The position numbers and the translations under genes were made by a program. From an uncultured Ruminiclostridium sp. (lineage in GTDB: Bacteria > Bacillota > Clostridia > Oscillospirales > Ruminococcaceae): a DNA stretch of 38,121 nucleotides. Numbering within the stretch: the first letter of the stretch is position 1; each line of letters starts with the position of its first letter. Below the pieces are notes generated by a model. It had not been told where the DNA came from. It saw nothing but the letters and a program-made list of their open reading frames with translations, and did no database searches. The stretch covers positions 1 through 38,121 of the forward strand of contig CALXBK010000016.1 in the NCBI GenBank assembly GCA_944386545.1. The letters run 5' to 3'. Below are positions 15,341-24,415 of the stretch, piece by piece.

Positions 15341-16000
15341 TCAAGTATTCACTCCGCTTTTTGTTTCGTCTGACAAAAAAATCGACTGCGCATCTGATGC
15401 ACAATCTTTGTGCGGTGTCGCCTTTGCATTTTTTAGAGCGTTTTGGTACTGCTCCTCGGTGAACAGACGGTTTATAACCTCAAGCATAGAGTTTTTTCCG
15501 AGAAGCGGCGGCAGTCCCAGCTCGCACAGCAGTCTGCGCCTTAAAACAGACGAATTTGCCATGCCCGTAAGACCGTCGTCAAACATTCGTATTCCCGTGA
15601 GAAAATCGGGCTTTGAGGGAGAATTTACCGCAAGTCCGAGCTTTATGAAGGTTTCCTCAAGCGTCTTTGTATCAATGCCCTCAACCCCCAGCAAGCCCTC
15701 GCTTGATGGCTTTTCCTTGCGCTTTTCCTTTCCCTTTATACGGGGAATGTACACGTTTATCACTTCACCGCTTTTGATACAGCCCTTGAGGTGATTTCTT
15801 ATCTTAAAGCCCGCTGTGTCGCTGTCAGTCAGTATTACTATCCCGCAGCTTTCGGCAAGCGAGCGTATAAGCTGAGTTTTTTCCTTGTTCTTGTATATTC
15901 CGAAGCCGTCAACGGTAATTATCACTGCGTCAAGAATTGATTTCAGTTTTATTTTGTCGTATTTGCCCTCAACTATGACAGCGTGCTTTAGCTTAATCAA
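15341..16000 (-). CDS. rnmV: Ribonuclease M5 (5S rRNA maturation)
   Basis: Cuts the precursor of 5S rRNA to its mature ends, together with ribosomal protein L18 as cofactor in Bacillus. The 219-residue protein opens with the Toprim signature KLKHAVIVEGKYDKIKL, has the acidic pair in LTDSDTAGF, and ends with a DUF4093-type C-terminal region. TTG at 16000 is taken as the start because AAGGAG stands just before it, and this gives the usual short family N-terminus (x-IKLKHAVIVEG). The gene overlaps the end of holA by 8 nt, so translation is probably coupled. The order comEC-holA-rnmV is not standard in Bacillus, where rnmV sits near ksgA. Confidence 0.9.
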   Translation of the reverse strand: MIKLKHAVIVEGKYDKIKLKSILDAVIITVDGFGIYKNKEKTQLIRSLAESCGIVILTDSDTAGFKIRNHLKGCIKSGEVINVYIPRIKGKEKRKEKPSSEGLLGVEGIDTKTLEETFIKLGLAVNSPSKPDFLTGIRMFDDGLTGMANSSVLRRRLLCELGLPPLLGKNSMLEVINRLFTEEQYQNALKNAKATPHKDCASDAQSIFLSDETKSGVNT

Positions 16001-17057
16001 TATATTCTCCTTTTTCAAACTCAGTTTTCTTCAGATGGAGCTTTATCACCGTCTGTTCAAGACAGGTTTTCGGATTAACAGAGGTGCTTTTCATCATAAT
16101 ATCCGCGTCAAGGAGCATTTTCAGACATTCCCTTATATAACTGCGGCTGAGCTTTGAAACAGAGCCTGCGGCCTTTGAAATGACAAAGGCACGGTTTTTC
16201 GGATAGCCGAAATCCTGTGCGGTATCGGCAGGCTTTTTTTTGTAAAGCGCGCCTGTTTTTGCCCTGTAAAAGTCGATATAAGCAGAGGAAAGCGATGTCA
16301 AAATGATAATCGGGTCCAGTCTTTGCATAAACAAATCGTCAAGTATTGCAAGCGCCGCTTTAATATTTCCCTTGTTCAGCTCCGTTGCGAGAGTATATAC
16401 GCTTGTGTCGAGCTGTTTTATCATCAGCTTGTCTATTATAAGCCTTGTAATCTCTCTTTTTCCCGCATAGCTGCACAGCTTGTCCGTTTCGGCGGAAGCG
16501 AGCGTGAGATTGCACTTTGTAAGCTCTGCGATGTATTTTGCGTTTTCGGGAGAAATATCCGAGCCGTTTTTCTTTACCTTTTTTATTATCAGCGCGGCGG
16601 TTTTATCCGCCGTCATGTGAGTAAACTCGGAAACTGCGGCGTACTGCGCTTTGGACAGCGATGTAATCAGCTTTTTGTTTTTCGCTTTTTTGCATAGCTC
16701 CGCACCGTTTGTGATTGCAATGATTACGGTACATTCGGGCGGTATATTCTCAAGCGTGTCCTTAATCATCTCAATATCCGAATCCGTATATTTATCAAGG
16801 TCAAGGTCGTTTATCACAACCGCCTTATGCTCGGCAAATAACGGCAGGTTCTCTACACAGTCGGAGAGCAGTAACGGAGTAAAGCCCTCGTCTAAGGTTA
16901 TCAGGTTGATATTATCTCTGTCTTTTCCGACGGTTTTGTCAAGTACCCTGTAAAGATAGGTTTTTACAAGAAGTACCTCCTCGCCGTAAAAATAGTACAG
17001 GCTTCTTATGCTTCCGCTTTTTATTTCGTTCGCAAGAGCGGCTTCGTCAAGCTTCAC
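15993..17057 (-). CDS. holA: DNA polymerase III delta subunit
   Basis: Clamp-loader subunit that opens the sliding clamp at replication forks. The 354-residue protein has the HolA pattern: YYFYGEEVLLVKTYLYRV near residue 21, NLPLFAEHKAVVINDLD near residue 69, an AAA-like middle and the helical C-terminal domain (LYKKKPADTAQDFGYPKNRAFVISKAA). Start is GTG at 17057 behind the strong site AAAGGAGG. It lies 11 nt after comEC, a neighbour pair kept across many Firmicutes, and its end overlaps rnmV. The delta subunit lacks the full ATP-binding motifs of tau/gamma, as expected. Confidence 0.92.
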   Translation of the reverse strand: MKLDEAALANEIKSGSIRSLYYFYGEEVLLVKTYLYRVLDKTVGKDRDNINLITLDEGFTPLLLSDCVENLPLFAEHKAVVINDLDLDKYTDSDIEMIKDTLENIPPECTVIIAITNGAELCKKAKNKKLITSLSKAQYAAVSEFTHMTADKTAALIIKKVKKNGSDISPENAKYIAELTKCNLTLASAETDKLCSYAGKREITRLIIDKLMIKQLDTSVYTLATELNKGNIKAALAILDDLFMQRLDPIIILTSLSSAYIDFYRAKTGALYKKKPADTAQDFGYPKNRAFVISKAAGSVSKLSRSYIRECLKMLLDADIMMKSTSVNPKTCLEQTVIKLHLKKTEFEKGEYID

Positions 17058-17068
17058 GGCGTCCTCCT

Positions 17069-19159
17069 TTATTTATAATCCGTTTTTTGGAATATACTTC
17101 CGTCTTTTTTTATTGTTATTTCACATTTTGCGTAATAGAGGGAAACCGCACCGGGCGGCATATTCCCCGTATATCTGCCCGTAACGTAGACAGGCAGACC
17201 TAAGCCGAAGGATTTTTTCGCATTTCCTTTGAGAATATTAAGATAGTTCGCTTTATAGTGCGAATTATCCGAGATATTGACAGGCACTCCGTATGCGTCG
17301 AGCATCAGACCGTCGCTGTCTGCATACACGGAAATACCTCCGTCATCATAGCGGTAAGAGGCTTCACAGCTTCCGTTAAAGCTCCCGCCCCTGTTTATCT
17401 GAGCGCAAAGGCTGTCAGAGCAGATAACAGTATCTGTTAAATCCGAAAACCAGCGGTTAAGGTAGGTAGCGGTAATTTTTCCGTTGCCGCAGATTACAAC
17501 AAAGTCAAGCCGGCGTATATTCCTTGACATGATATTCATATATACAGCCCTTGCACATTTTTCGCTGTCGCCGTTTATCACAGCGGCATTTAATTTGTCG
17601 GAGAGAATGACTGTTGCCGAATTATCCCCGTCGCTTATTGGTAAAATCGTTACCGCACCGCTTGCCGCAGATACGCTTAACGCCGTTATCAAGACGGTAA
17701 AGGTAAGGCATGCGGCGGTAAATATCGCATAAATATGCCGCTTTTTAAGGAACATATACAAAGCGGCAAAGCTCACAGCAACAGCAAGAATAACTATAAG
17801 CGACAGCACGCCGTTGCACTCAAAATGCGAAAAGGGAAGAAATGCCGATATTTCAAATATCTGCTCCATAGCCTCACAGCATAAATGAGCAGGAAAGAGA
17901 AGAAAGTCAAATGCTCCTCCCGTCAGCGCATAGGCGAGCGCCGAAAACAGGCACACCGTGCAAAACGGCGTCGCTATTACCGTTGCAACAGCTCCCACAA
18001 GCGAAAAGGTGTCGAAATAAATCAGCGACAGCGGCATACCCGCAAGCGGGGCGCATATTGAAACGCAAATCAGCTCGCAAAGCTCACGGTTTGTTTTCGG
18101 AAGCCTTGACAGAATATCCCGCGACAGCTTAGGGGCAATCACTCCTGCGCCGATTGTCGTGACAGCCGACAGCGCAAGGCCGCCGTCATGGCAGGCAAAC
18201 GGATTTACAAGCGTTATCAGCAATACGGATAACCCGACGCTGTTAAGACAGTCGCTTTTTCTGAAAAACGCTTCGCCCGTATTTGCACATATTACCATTA
18301 TGCCCGAACGCACAACCGAGGCTGTCATACCGAAGAACACCATAAAGCACACCGTCACAAATACGGTAACGGCAAGCTTTACTCTCGGACCTGCTTTTAA
18401 AAACGCAAGCAGGGCAGTCAGAATTGACGCGATAAGCGTAAGGTGAGTACCCGATACGGCGGTAAGATGCGCCGTACCCGACGCCTTTCCGATATAGTCG
18501 TCATAATCGGTAAACGAGCTTCTGTCACCCATAAAAATACCCTTGATAAGCGCAGCGCTTTCGGGATATGCAATATCCGTCCTTTCGCCGATATACCGTC
18601 TGTAATCGGTAATCGGCTTCATAACACCTTCGCTTTCAAAGGTAATTTCAGAGCATAAATGCGCCTGGAGAGCAACACTTTTTGAGCGGTAATAATCCGC
18701 CGAGCCGAACAGCGAGCTGTTTACAAGCCTTGAAAAGCTTGCCTTAAAGCTCATTTTGCCGCCCGCACCCATATCGGTGTCCTCGGCGCAGAGCAAAAAT
18801 CTTACAGCCTTGCCGTCAACCTCTCCGTCCAGCACATAAAAGGCAAGGTCGCCGCCCGTTTCGTGCTTTTCGTTAATGACAGCGTCTGTAATTATGTACT
18901 CGCCAGATGAAGCAAAAGCCTCGGTTGAGTCGTAAAGCGCAGAATATGAGGAGAAATAGGCGCACACCGCAGCGGCAAAGGGAAAAACCGCAAATGCCGC
19001 AGAGCCTTTGTGCAGAAATAACAGCGATACACCGACTGCTATACATATAATTACAGCGATGGAAATTATTAGCTTGTATGAATGAAAAACAGAGGCGAAA
19101 ATAAGTCCCGAAAAGTAGCATCCGCCGATAACGGCAAATTTCCGCCTCATCATATTCAC
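17069..19159 (-). CDS. comEC: ComEC/Rec2-type DNA uptake channel with degenerate C-terminal domain
   Basis: A polytopic membrane protein of 696 residues. N-terminal helices and a DUF4131-type segment come first; the Competence domain follows, with GTAHLTAVSGTHLTLIASI near residue 230 and VVRSGIM. In ComEC this forms the channel for single-stranded DNA. The last 200 residues match the place of the metallo-beta-lactamase-like domain, but the metal motif HxHxDH is missing: the segment after LDFVVICG has NGKITATYLNR where the motif should be. The start is GTG at 19159 or ATG at 19153 (AAGGCGTG before it). It sits between hinT and holA. Other competence genes are not in the window, so transformability cannot be judged. 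Confidence 0.88.
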   Translation of the reverse strand: MNMMRRKFAVIGGCYFSGLIFASVFHSYKLIISIAVIICIAVGVSLLFLHKGSAAFAVFPFAAAVCAYFSSYSALYDSTEAFASSGEYIITDAVINEKHETGGDLAFYVLDGEVDGKAVRFLLCAEDTDMGAGGKMSFKASFSRLVNSSLFGSADYYRSKSVALQAHLCSEITFESEGVMKPITDYRRYIGERTDIAYPESAALIKGIFMGDRSSFTDYDDYIGKASGTAHLTAVSGTHLTLIASILTALLAFLKAGPRVKLAVTVFVTVCFMVFFGMTASVVRSGIMVICANTGEAFFRKSDCLNSVGLSVLLITLVNPFACHDGGLALSAVTTIGAGVIAPKLSRDILSRLPKTNRELCELICVSICAPLAGMPLSLIYFDTFSLVGAVATVIATPFCTVCLFSALAYALTGGAFDFLLFPAHLCCEAMEQIFEISAFLPFSHFECNGVLSLIVILAVAVSFAALYMFLKKRHIYAIFTAACLTFTVLITALSVSAASGAVTILPISDGDNSATVILSDKLNAAVINGDSEKCARAVYMNIMSRNIRRLDFVVICGNGKITATYLNRWFSDLTDTVICSDSLCAQINRGGSFNGSCEASYRYDDGGISVYADSDGLMLDAYGVPVNISDNSHYKANYLNILKGNAKKSFGLGLPVYVTGRYTGNMPPGAVSLYYAKCEITIKKDGSIFQKTDYK

Positions 19160-19162
19160 GCC

Positions 19163-19501
19163 TTATGCAAGCTCTGTTGCGAGCTTCTTTCCGCCAAGCA
19201 AGTGGAAGTGCAGATGGCGTACCGTCTGACCGCCGTCCTCACCGACATTTGAAACAAGTCTCCAGCCGGTGTCAAGGTTGAAGGACTTTGCAATCTGCTT
19301 TGCGGCAAGCATAATTTCACCCGCGAGCGCCGCGGTTTCTTGTGTTATGCAGTCAGCTCCCTCTATATGAGCTTTGGGAATAATGAGGATATGAACGGGA
19401 GCCATGGGATTTATATCCTTGAAAGCAAGCACCTTGTCGTTTTCAAATACCTTTTCGGAAGGTATTTCACCCGAAATAATCTTGCAAAAAATACAGTCCA
19501 T
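19163..19501 (-). CDS. HIT-family nucleotide-binding protein (HinT)
   Basis: A 112-residue purine nucleoside phosphoramidase-type protein. The N-terminus CIFCKIISGEIPSEKVFEND is typical, and the histidine triad is HLHFHLL (His96, His98, His100). It acts on adenosine 5'-phosphoramidates and on aminoacyl-AMP adducts; the latter may explain why it follows alaS so closely (2 nt apart). Start is ATG at 19501, with GGAGG inside the end of alaS; the longer ORF start at 19522 would overlap that site. The function is known for the family, while the physiological substrate here is not. Confidence 0.93.
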   Translation of the reverse strand: MDCIFCKIISGEIPSEKVFENDKVLAFKDINPMAPVHILIIPKAHIEGADCITQETAALAGEIMLAAKQIAKSFNLDTGWRLVSNVGEDGGQTVRHLHFHLLGGKKLATELA

Positions 19502-19503
19502 AA

Positions 19504-22152
19504 TTACATTCCTCCTTGGCAAATCATAGCTTTAACTATATCGGCAAGCTTCATCAGAGCTTCGTCTATCTTTGTCAGATCGGCAATACCCGCCATTGCG
19601 CTGTCGGGACGTCCGCCGCCCTTGCCGCCTGTGAGTGCGGCAATTTCTTTGACGACCTTTCCTGCGTTTACGCCCTTTTCGACTGCCTGCTTTGAAGCGA
19701 CGCAAAGGAAGTTGCCCTTGTCGCCCTCAACGCCCGCAAGCACTGCTACAACCGCTTCGTTGCTGTCCTTTATGCTGTCGCCCGACTTTCTCAGAACATC
19801 GCCCGTAACACCCGAAAGCATTGCGGAGATAACCTTTACGCCGTTTACGTCAACAGCGCCGTCCATGACATTTTTCATCTTTCCTGCGGAAATAACACTG
19901 TTAAGACGGTCGATTTCAGCCTGCATTGCGTGCATTTCATTCATCATGTTTTCACACTTCTGAGCAAGTGCAGAGGGATTGGAAATCTTCATCGCATGAG
20001 CGACATTGTTTATCATGGCTCTTGCCTGATCGTAAACGGAAAGTACGTTAAAGCCCGTAACAGCCTCTATTCTTCTCACGCCCGACGCTACGGAAGCCTC
20101 GGAGATAATCTTGAAAAGTCCTGCCTTTGCGGTGTTGTCAAGATGTGTACCGCCGCAGAATTCGGTGGAAACGTCGCCCGACTGTACAACTCTTACTATA
20201 TCGCCGTATTTTTCGCCGAACAGAGCCATTGCGCCCTTCTTTCTCGCTTCTTCAATGGGAAGCTCCTCGGTCACAACGGGAAGTCCCGCTAAAATCCACT
20301 CGTTCACAAGCTCCTCTATCTGCTTTAATTCATCGGGAGTAACTGCGTTGAAGTGGCTGAAGTCAAAACGGCATCTGTAAGGATCTACAAGTGAGCCTGC
20401 CTGATGAACATGGTCGCCCAGCACCTTTCTCAAAGCCGCCTGGAGCAGGTGAGCGCAGGTGTGGTTTCTTGCGGTAGCCATACGCTTTTTGCTGTCAACC
20501 TCTGCCTTTACTGCGTCATCAGTGTAGAAGCAGCCCCTGTCAACGTGACAGCTGCATATAAACTGTCCCGTCGCGCTCTTTTTGGTATCTATAACGGACA
20601 TTACATTTTCGCCTGCGGTGATTGTGCCGCAGTCGCCTACCTGTCCGCCGCTTTCGGCATAGAAGGGAGTTACGTCAAGCACTACCGCTACCTCGTCGCC
20701 CTCGTTGCATACGTCGGTAACTGCGCCGTCCTTAATCATCGTAAGGATTTTGCTGTCACTGCAAAGCGAGGTATAGCCGACAAATTCGGTGGAAAGTCCC
20801 GACAGAGCGTTCGCCGCGGCTTCGTCCCAGCCGCCCTTGAACGCCTGATTTGAACGCGCCTTTGCTTTCTGCTCGCTCATAAGCTCAAAGAAACGCTCCT
20901 CGTCAATGCCGATATTCTTTTCCTGTAAAATCTCTCTTGTCAAATCAACGGGGAAGCCGTAGGTATCATGGAGCTTAAAGAGGTTTTCACCGCTTAAAAT
21001 GGGCTTTGACGTATCTGCCTCGGAAAGCTCCTTTATAAATTCCTCAAGTATCTGCATACCCTTGTCAACCGTTTTTGCAAAGCTCTCCTCCTCGGTCTTG
21101 ATAACCTTTTTGATATACTCGCGCTTTTCGGCAAGCTCAGGGTATGCCGAGAGGTTTTCGTCAATTACCGTGTCACAGATAAGATAAAGGAAGGGCTTGT
21201 TTACACCGAGCATTCTGCCGTGTCTTGCCGCACGTCTGAGAAGACGTCTTAAAACATAGCCTCTGCCCTCGTTTGACGGACGTATACCGTCGCCTACCAT
21301 AAATGTGGTGGAACGGATATGGTCGGTGATAACTCTTATGGAAATGTCGGAAATATCGTTGTCGTGGTACTTGACTCCTGCAAGCGAGCATATCTTCTTC
21401 ATTATGTTCTGAATGGTGTCAACCTCAAACAGGTTGTCAACATCCTGCATAACGCAGGCAAGACGCTCAAGTCCCATACCTGTATCTATGTTCTTTGTGG
21501 CAAGCTGTGTGTAGTTGCCCTTGCCATCGTTGTCAAACTGTGTGAATACAAGATTCCATATTTCGATAATTCTGTCGCTGTCACTTGCCTGCTCAAAGCT
21601 CTCAAAGGGACCGTACTTGTCACCTCTGTCAAAGTGAATTTCGGAACAGGGTCCGCACGGACCGCTTCCGTGCTCCCAGAAGTTGTCCTTTTTTCCGAGC
21701 TTAATTATTCTGTCACGGGGCACGCCAATCTCGTTTGCCCAAATTTCTCCCGCCTCATCGTCCTGCTCGTAGATTGTTACCCACAGCCTTTCGCAGGGAA
21801 TTTCAAGCACCCTTGTGAGGTATTCCCATGCCCATGCGATAGCCTCATGCTTGAAGTAGTTGCCGAAGGAGAAGTTGCCGAGCATTTCAAAATATGTGCC
21901 GTGTCTTGCGGTCTTTCCTACATTGTCAATATCGGGTGTTCTGATACACTTCTGGCAGGTGGTAACCCTGTGTCTGGGGGGCTCTTCAATACCCTGGAAA
22001 TATTTTTTAAGGGGAGTCATTCCCGCATTTATGAGCAGTACCGAGTTATCTCCCTGCGGTACGAGAGGGGCAGACGCCATGCGTAAATGCTCCTTGCTCT
22101 CAAAGAATTTCAAGTAGCTTTCTCTTAAATCGTTAAGTCCTGTCCATTTCAT
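19504..22152 (-). CDS. alaS: Alanyl-tRNA synthetase
   Basis: Charges tRNA-Ala. The 882-residue length is standard. Domains in order: the class II core (MKWTGLNDLRESYLKFFESK, NAGMTPLKKYFQG, the RHGTYFEMLGNFSFGNYFK region and GMGLERLA), the tRNA-recognition domain, and the editing domain with HTCAHLLQAALRK and CGGTHLDNT zinc-site residues. The short C-Ala domain ends with GGKGGGRPDSAMAG. Start is ATG at 22152, behind AAGGATT; the frame is open to 22248 but the extra residues lie inside the leader. It heads the minus-strand run alaS-hinT-comEC-holA-rnmV. There is no T-box in the 105-nt leader, only a small GGGCT/AGCCC hairpin. Confidence 0.97.
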   Translation of the reverse strand: MKWTGLNDLRESYLKFFESKEHLRMASAPLVPQGDNSVLLINAGMTPLKKYFQGIEEPPRHRVTTCQKCIRTPDIDNVGKTARHGTYFEMLGNFSFGNYFKHEAIAWAWEYLTRVLEIPCERLWVTIYEQDDEAGEIWANEIGVPRDRIIKLGKKDNFWEHGSGPCGPCSEIHFDRGDKYGPFESFEQASDSDRIIEIWNLVFTQFDNDGKGNYTQLATKNIDTGMGLERLACVMQDVDNLFEVDTIQNIMKKICSLAGVKYHDNDISDISIRVITDHIRSTTFMVGDGIRPSNEGRGYVLRRLLRRAARHGRMLGVNKPFLYLICDTVIDENLSAYPELAEKREYIKKVIKTEEESFAKTVDKGMQILEEFIKELSEADTSKPILSGENLFKLHDTYGFPVDLTREILQEKNIGIDEERFFELMSEQKAKARSNQAFKGGWDEAAANALSGLSTEFVGYTSLCSDSKILTMIKDGAVTDVCNEGDEVAVVLDVTPFYAESGGQVGDCGTITAGENVMSVIDTKKSATGQFICSCHVDRGCFYTDDAVKAEVDSKKRMATARNHTCAHLLQAALRKVLGDHVHQAGSLVDPYRCRFDFSHFNAVTPDELKQIEELVNEWILAGLPVVTEELPIEEARKKGAMALFGEKYGDIVRVVQSGDVSTEFCGGTHLDNTAKAGLFKIISEASVASGVRRIEAVTGFNVLSVYDQARAMINNVAHAMKISNPSALAQKCENMMNEMHAMQAEIDRLNSVISAGKMKNVMDGAVDVNGVKVISAMLSGVTGDVLRKSGDSIKDSNEAVVAVLAGVEGDKGNFLCVASKQAVEKGVNAGKVVKEIAALTGGKGGGRPDSAMAGIADLTKIDEALMKLADIVKAMICQGGM

Positions 22153-22257
22153 AAGCTGAATCCTTCCGTTAAAGCGGCGGTAAGCCGTTTTTATATCAGG
22201 TAAACTGTAAGCTGTAATGCGGGCTTTGTGCGGTGTAGCCCTAAACATACATCTCTA

Positions 22258-22285
22258 ATTATAACCGATTACGAAAAAATGTCAA
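22258..22285 (-). promoter_or_regulatory. Promoter of alaS
   Basis: TTGACA (22285-22280), 16 nt, TATAAT (22263-22258). The -35 box lies 8 nt after the stop codon of the binding-lipoprotein gene, with no terminator between, so some read-through into alaS is likely. Confidence 0.85.
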
Positions 22286-22292
22286 TAACAAA

Positions 22293-23210
22293 TTAATCGG
22301 CAAACGCTTTTTCAAGCTCGTCAAGTATTGCGGTAATTCTGCCCGACGGTCTTTCAAAATAGGAATTGTCGAGAATTATCACCCTGTCCCCGGCAACAGC
22401 GTCAAGAGTACCGTATATCTCATGATTTTTCAGTATCTCAATATCAAGCTCGCTGTTTACTATTATAATGTCGGGATTGTCCTCAACAAGCTTTTCGGGA
22501 TTATATTCATAGCCCTTTGCGCTTTCGGCACAGTTATCCCCGAAAAGGCTTATTATTGCGCTTTCAAAGGTATCGCCGCCTGCGGGTGAAAACGCCGCAG
22601 TTATGTACACAAAGCTCTTGTCTGTTTTGTTAATTTCCTCAATTCGCTTTTTTATCGGTGCAAACGCCTTTTCTCCCGCCTGCTCGCCCTCAAAAAGTCC
22701 CTCAAAGGCAAGCCCAAACAGCTTGTAAATGCTTTCAAAGCCCTCTGCTGTTGATGGTGCGGGAACGGTGAGTATCTTTATCCCGCCTGCTTCAAGCGCA
22801 ACCCTGTCCTTTGTGACAATGGGTGTTGCCGTAATCACAATATCGGGAGTGAGCTTCTTTATCATATCAATATCGGGATTTGCTCCGCTTGCCGCTTTCG
22901 GAAGCTCCGTCACGCTCTGAGGATAATCGCAGTATTCGCTTACGGCAACCAGTCTGTCCCCGTAGCCCATTTCGCACAGTATTTCCGTGTATGCGGGAGT
23001 GAGCGAGATTACGCTTTGCGGGCTTTCGGTTATCTCGGTATCGTTGAGCACAACGGGATATTCGGGAAATGAGCTTTCCTGCGTACTGCTGCTTTCCGGA
23101 ACCGACTCGCCGGAGAGCTTTCCGGGTACAAGCACTATCCTTTCACAGCCCGAAATCAGCATTACCGCCGCAAGCAATGCGGATATAAGTGTCAGTTTTC
23201 TTTTCATCAT
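22293..23210 (-). CDS. BtuF/FhuD-type substrate-binding lipoprotein
   Basis: A 305-residue extracellular binding protein of the metal-chelate (siderophore, heme, cobalamin) ABC transporter class. The signal is MMKRKLTLISALLAAVMLISGC with lipobox LISGC (Cys22), then a Ser/Glu-rich linker. The Peripla_BP_2 pattern follows: VISLTPAYTEILCEMGYGDRLVAV, CDYPQSV, KLTPDIVIT and a C-terminal lobe NPDIIIVNSE. Start ATG at 23210 overlaps the stop of the DUF815 gene (ATGA), with GGAG at good distance. No permease or ATPase of an importer is present nearby, so it is either an orphan or works with components elsewhere. The ligand is unknown. Confidence 0.85.
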   Translation of the reverse strand: MMKRKLTLISALLAAVMLISGCERIVLVPGKLSGESVPESSSTQESSFPEYPVVLNDTEITESPQSVISLTPAYTEILCEMGYGDRLVAVSEYCDYPQSVTELPKAASGANPDIDMIKKLTPDIVITATPIVTKDRVALEAGGIKILTVPAPSTAEGFESIYKLFGLAFEGLFEGEQAGEKAFAPIKKRIEEINKTDKSFVYITAAFSPAGGDTFESAIISLFGDNCAESAKGYEYNPEKLVEDNPDIIIVNSELDIEILKNHEIYGTLDAVAGDRVIILDNSYFERPSGRITAILDELEKAFAD

Positions 23211-24400
23211 AGCTTCTCCGGATCTATACCAAGCGCAAGCTTTGACTGAAGGCTGTCCGCAAACTGCCTTGCAATTCTCGGAGAACGCCCGTTTCTCTTG
23301 AGTGCAAATCTCTCCGCACATCTGTCAAGCTTTTCACGGTCTATTATAATTCCTCTGTCAAGGATAAGACTGCGGACAATTTCAAGGTAAACCTCCTTAC
23401 CCGGCGCAAGGAAGGTAACAAACAGTCCGAATCTGTCGGACAGCGACATGCTTGAATCAATCTCGTCCGCACTGTGAATATTATCGCCCATTCTGCTGCT
23501 TTCGGTTTCCTTTATCAGGTGACGGCGGTTTGTCGTGGCGTAGATAAGCACGTTTGACGGTCTGCTGCAAATCGAGCCCTCCAGCACCTTTTTAAGAATG
23601 TCAAAGCCCTCGTCGTTCTCATTAAAGGATAAATCGTCAATGAAAATGATGAATTTAAGCGGATTGTCTTTAAGCGTCTTGTAAAGCTCGGGCAGACAGG
23701 AAATATCCTTTTTGTCCACCTGTACTATCCTGAGATTTGCATACTCGTTCAAAAGCGCTTTTACCGTGGAGGATTTTCCCGTTCCTCTGTCGCCGTACAG
23801 CAGCGCATTATCCGCAGGGTGCCCTGCAATAAACGCTCTTGTGTTGTCTATAATCTGATTTCTCTGCGCCTCATACTTTTTTAAATCCGACAGCCTTATC
23901 GGATCGGGATTTTCAACAGGCACAAGCTGTGAGGCTTGGTATACAAACGCCTTGTATTTTGCGTAAATGCCGCTTCCGTTCGCGCTGATGTGCTTTATGA
24001 AGTAATCCGCGTTCTTGTCAAAGCCGCCCGTTACATATTCGGGGAGGGAGAAAATGAAATTCTCGCTGAATTTTCCGAAAAGGTAATCCTTTATCTTGTG
24101 CGCCGACATTTTGGCAAGCTCCTTGATAACCGAAACATCGTATTCTATCGCATACAAGGAAGCGGAATCCTCCTTTTTTATGTAGCCCTCTATCAGCTTT
24201 GAGGGGGAATAGGCAAGAAGCTGTACAAGATAGTCCGCAAGCGTTGTTTTTTCCGTCAGAAGCTTTCTTGTGATATTGGTATACGCTTCAATCGCAACAT
24301 TTTCGTCGTCGCTTGCAAGACGTTCAAATTCGTTTACAATACAGTCGCCGCTTATTTCAAAAGCCGTGATGGATTTTAATTTATGCGCCGTTTCTTTCAT
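23207..24400 (-). CDS. DUF815-family AAA+ ATPase
   Basis: A 397-residue ATP-binding protein. The first half is family-specific helical sequence. Then come Walker A GDRGTGKSS (near residue 203), Walker B FIIFIDDLSFN (near residue 245), the sensor-like IYATTNRRHLI, and a C-terminal lid region with an RxxR-type NGRSPRIARQF. These are marks of the DUF815 group, annotated as ATP-binding proteins of unknown role and related to AAA+ loaders. It lies 15 nt after dusB and overlaps the binding-lipoprotein gene by the ATGA stop/start, so all three form one transcript. Neighbours do not reveal a role. ATG follows AAAGGA. Confidence 0.85.
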   Translation of the reverse strand: MKETAHKLKSITAFEISGDCIVNEFERLASDDENVAIEAYTNITRKLLTEKTTLADYLVQLLAYSPSKLIEGYIKKEDSASLYAIEYDVSVIKELAKMSAHKIKDYLFGKFSENFIFSLPEYVTGGFDKNADYFIKHISANGSGIYAKYKAFVYQASQLVPVENPDPIRLSDLKKYEAQRNQIIDNTRAFIAGHPADNALLYGDRGTGKSSTVKALLNEYANLRIVQVDKKDISCLPELYKTLKDNPLKFIIFIDDLSFNENDEGFDILKKVLEGSICSRPSNVLIYATTNRRHLIKETESSRMGDNIHSADEIDSSMSLSDRFGLFVTFLAPGKEVYLEIVRSLILDRGIIIDREKLDRCAERFALKRNGRSPRIARQFADSLQSKLALGIDPEKL

Positions 24401-24415
24401 TTTGTTATCCTTTCT

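Noticed and set aside
22153..22257. T-box leader for alaS
   Set aside because: The leader is only about 105 nt, with no GTGGTACCGC-type core and no terminator hairpin with T-run.
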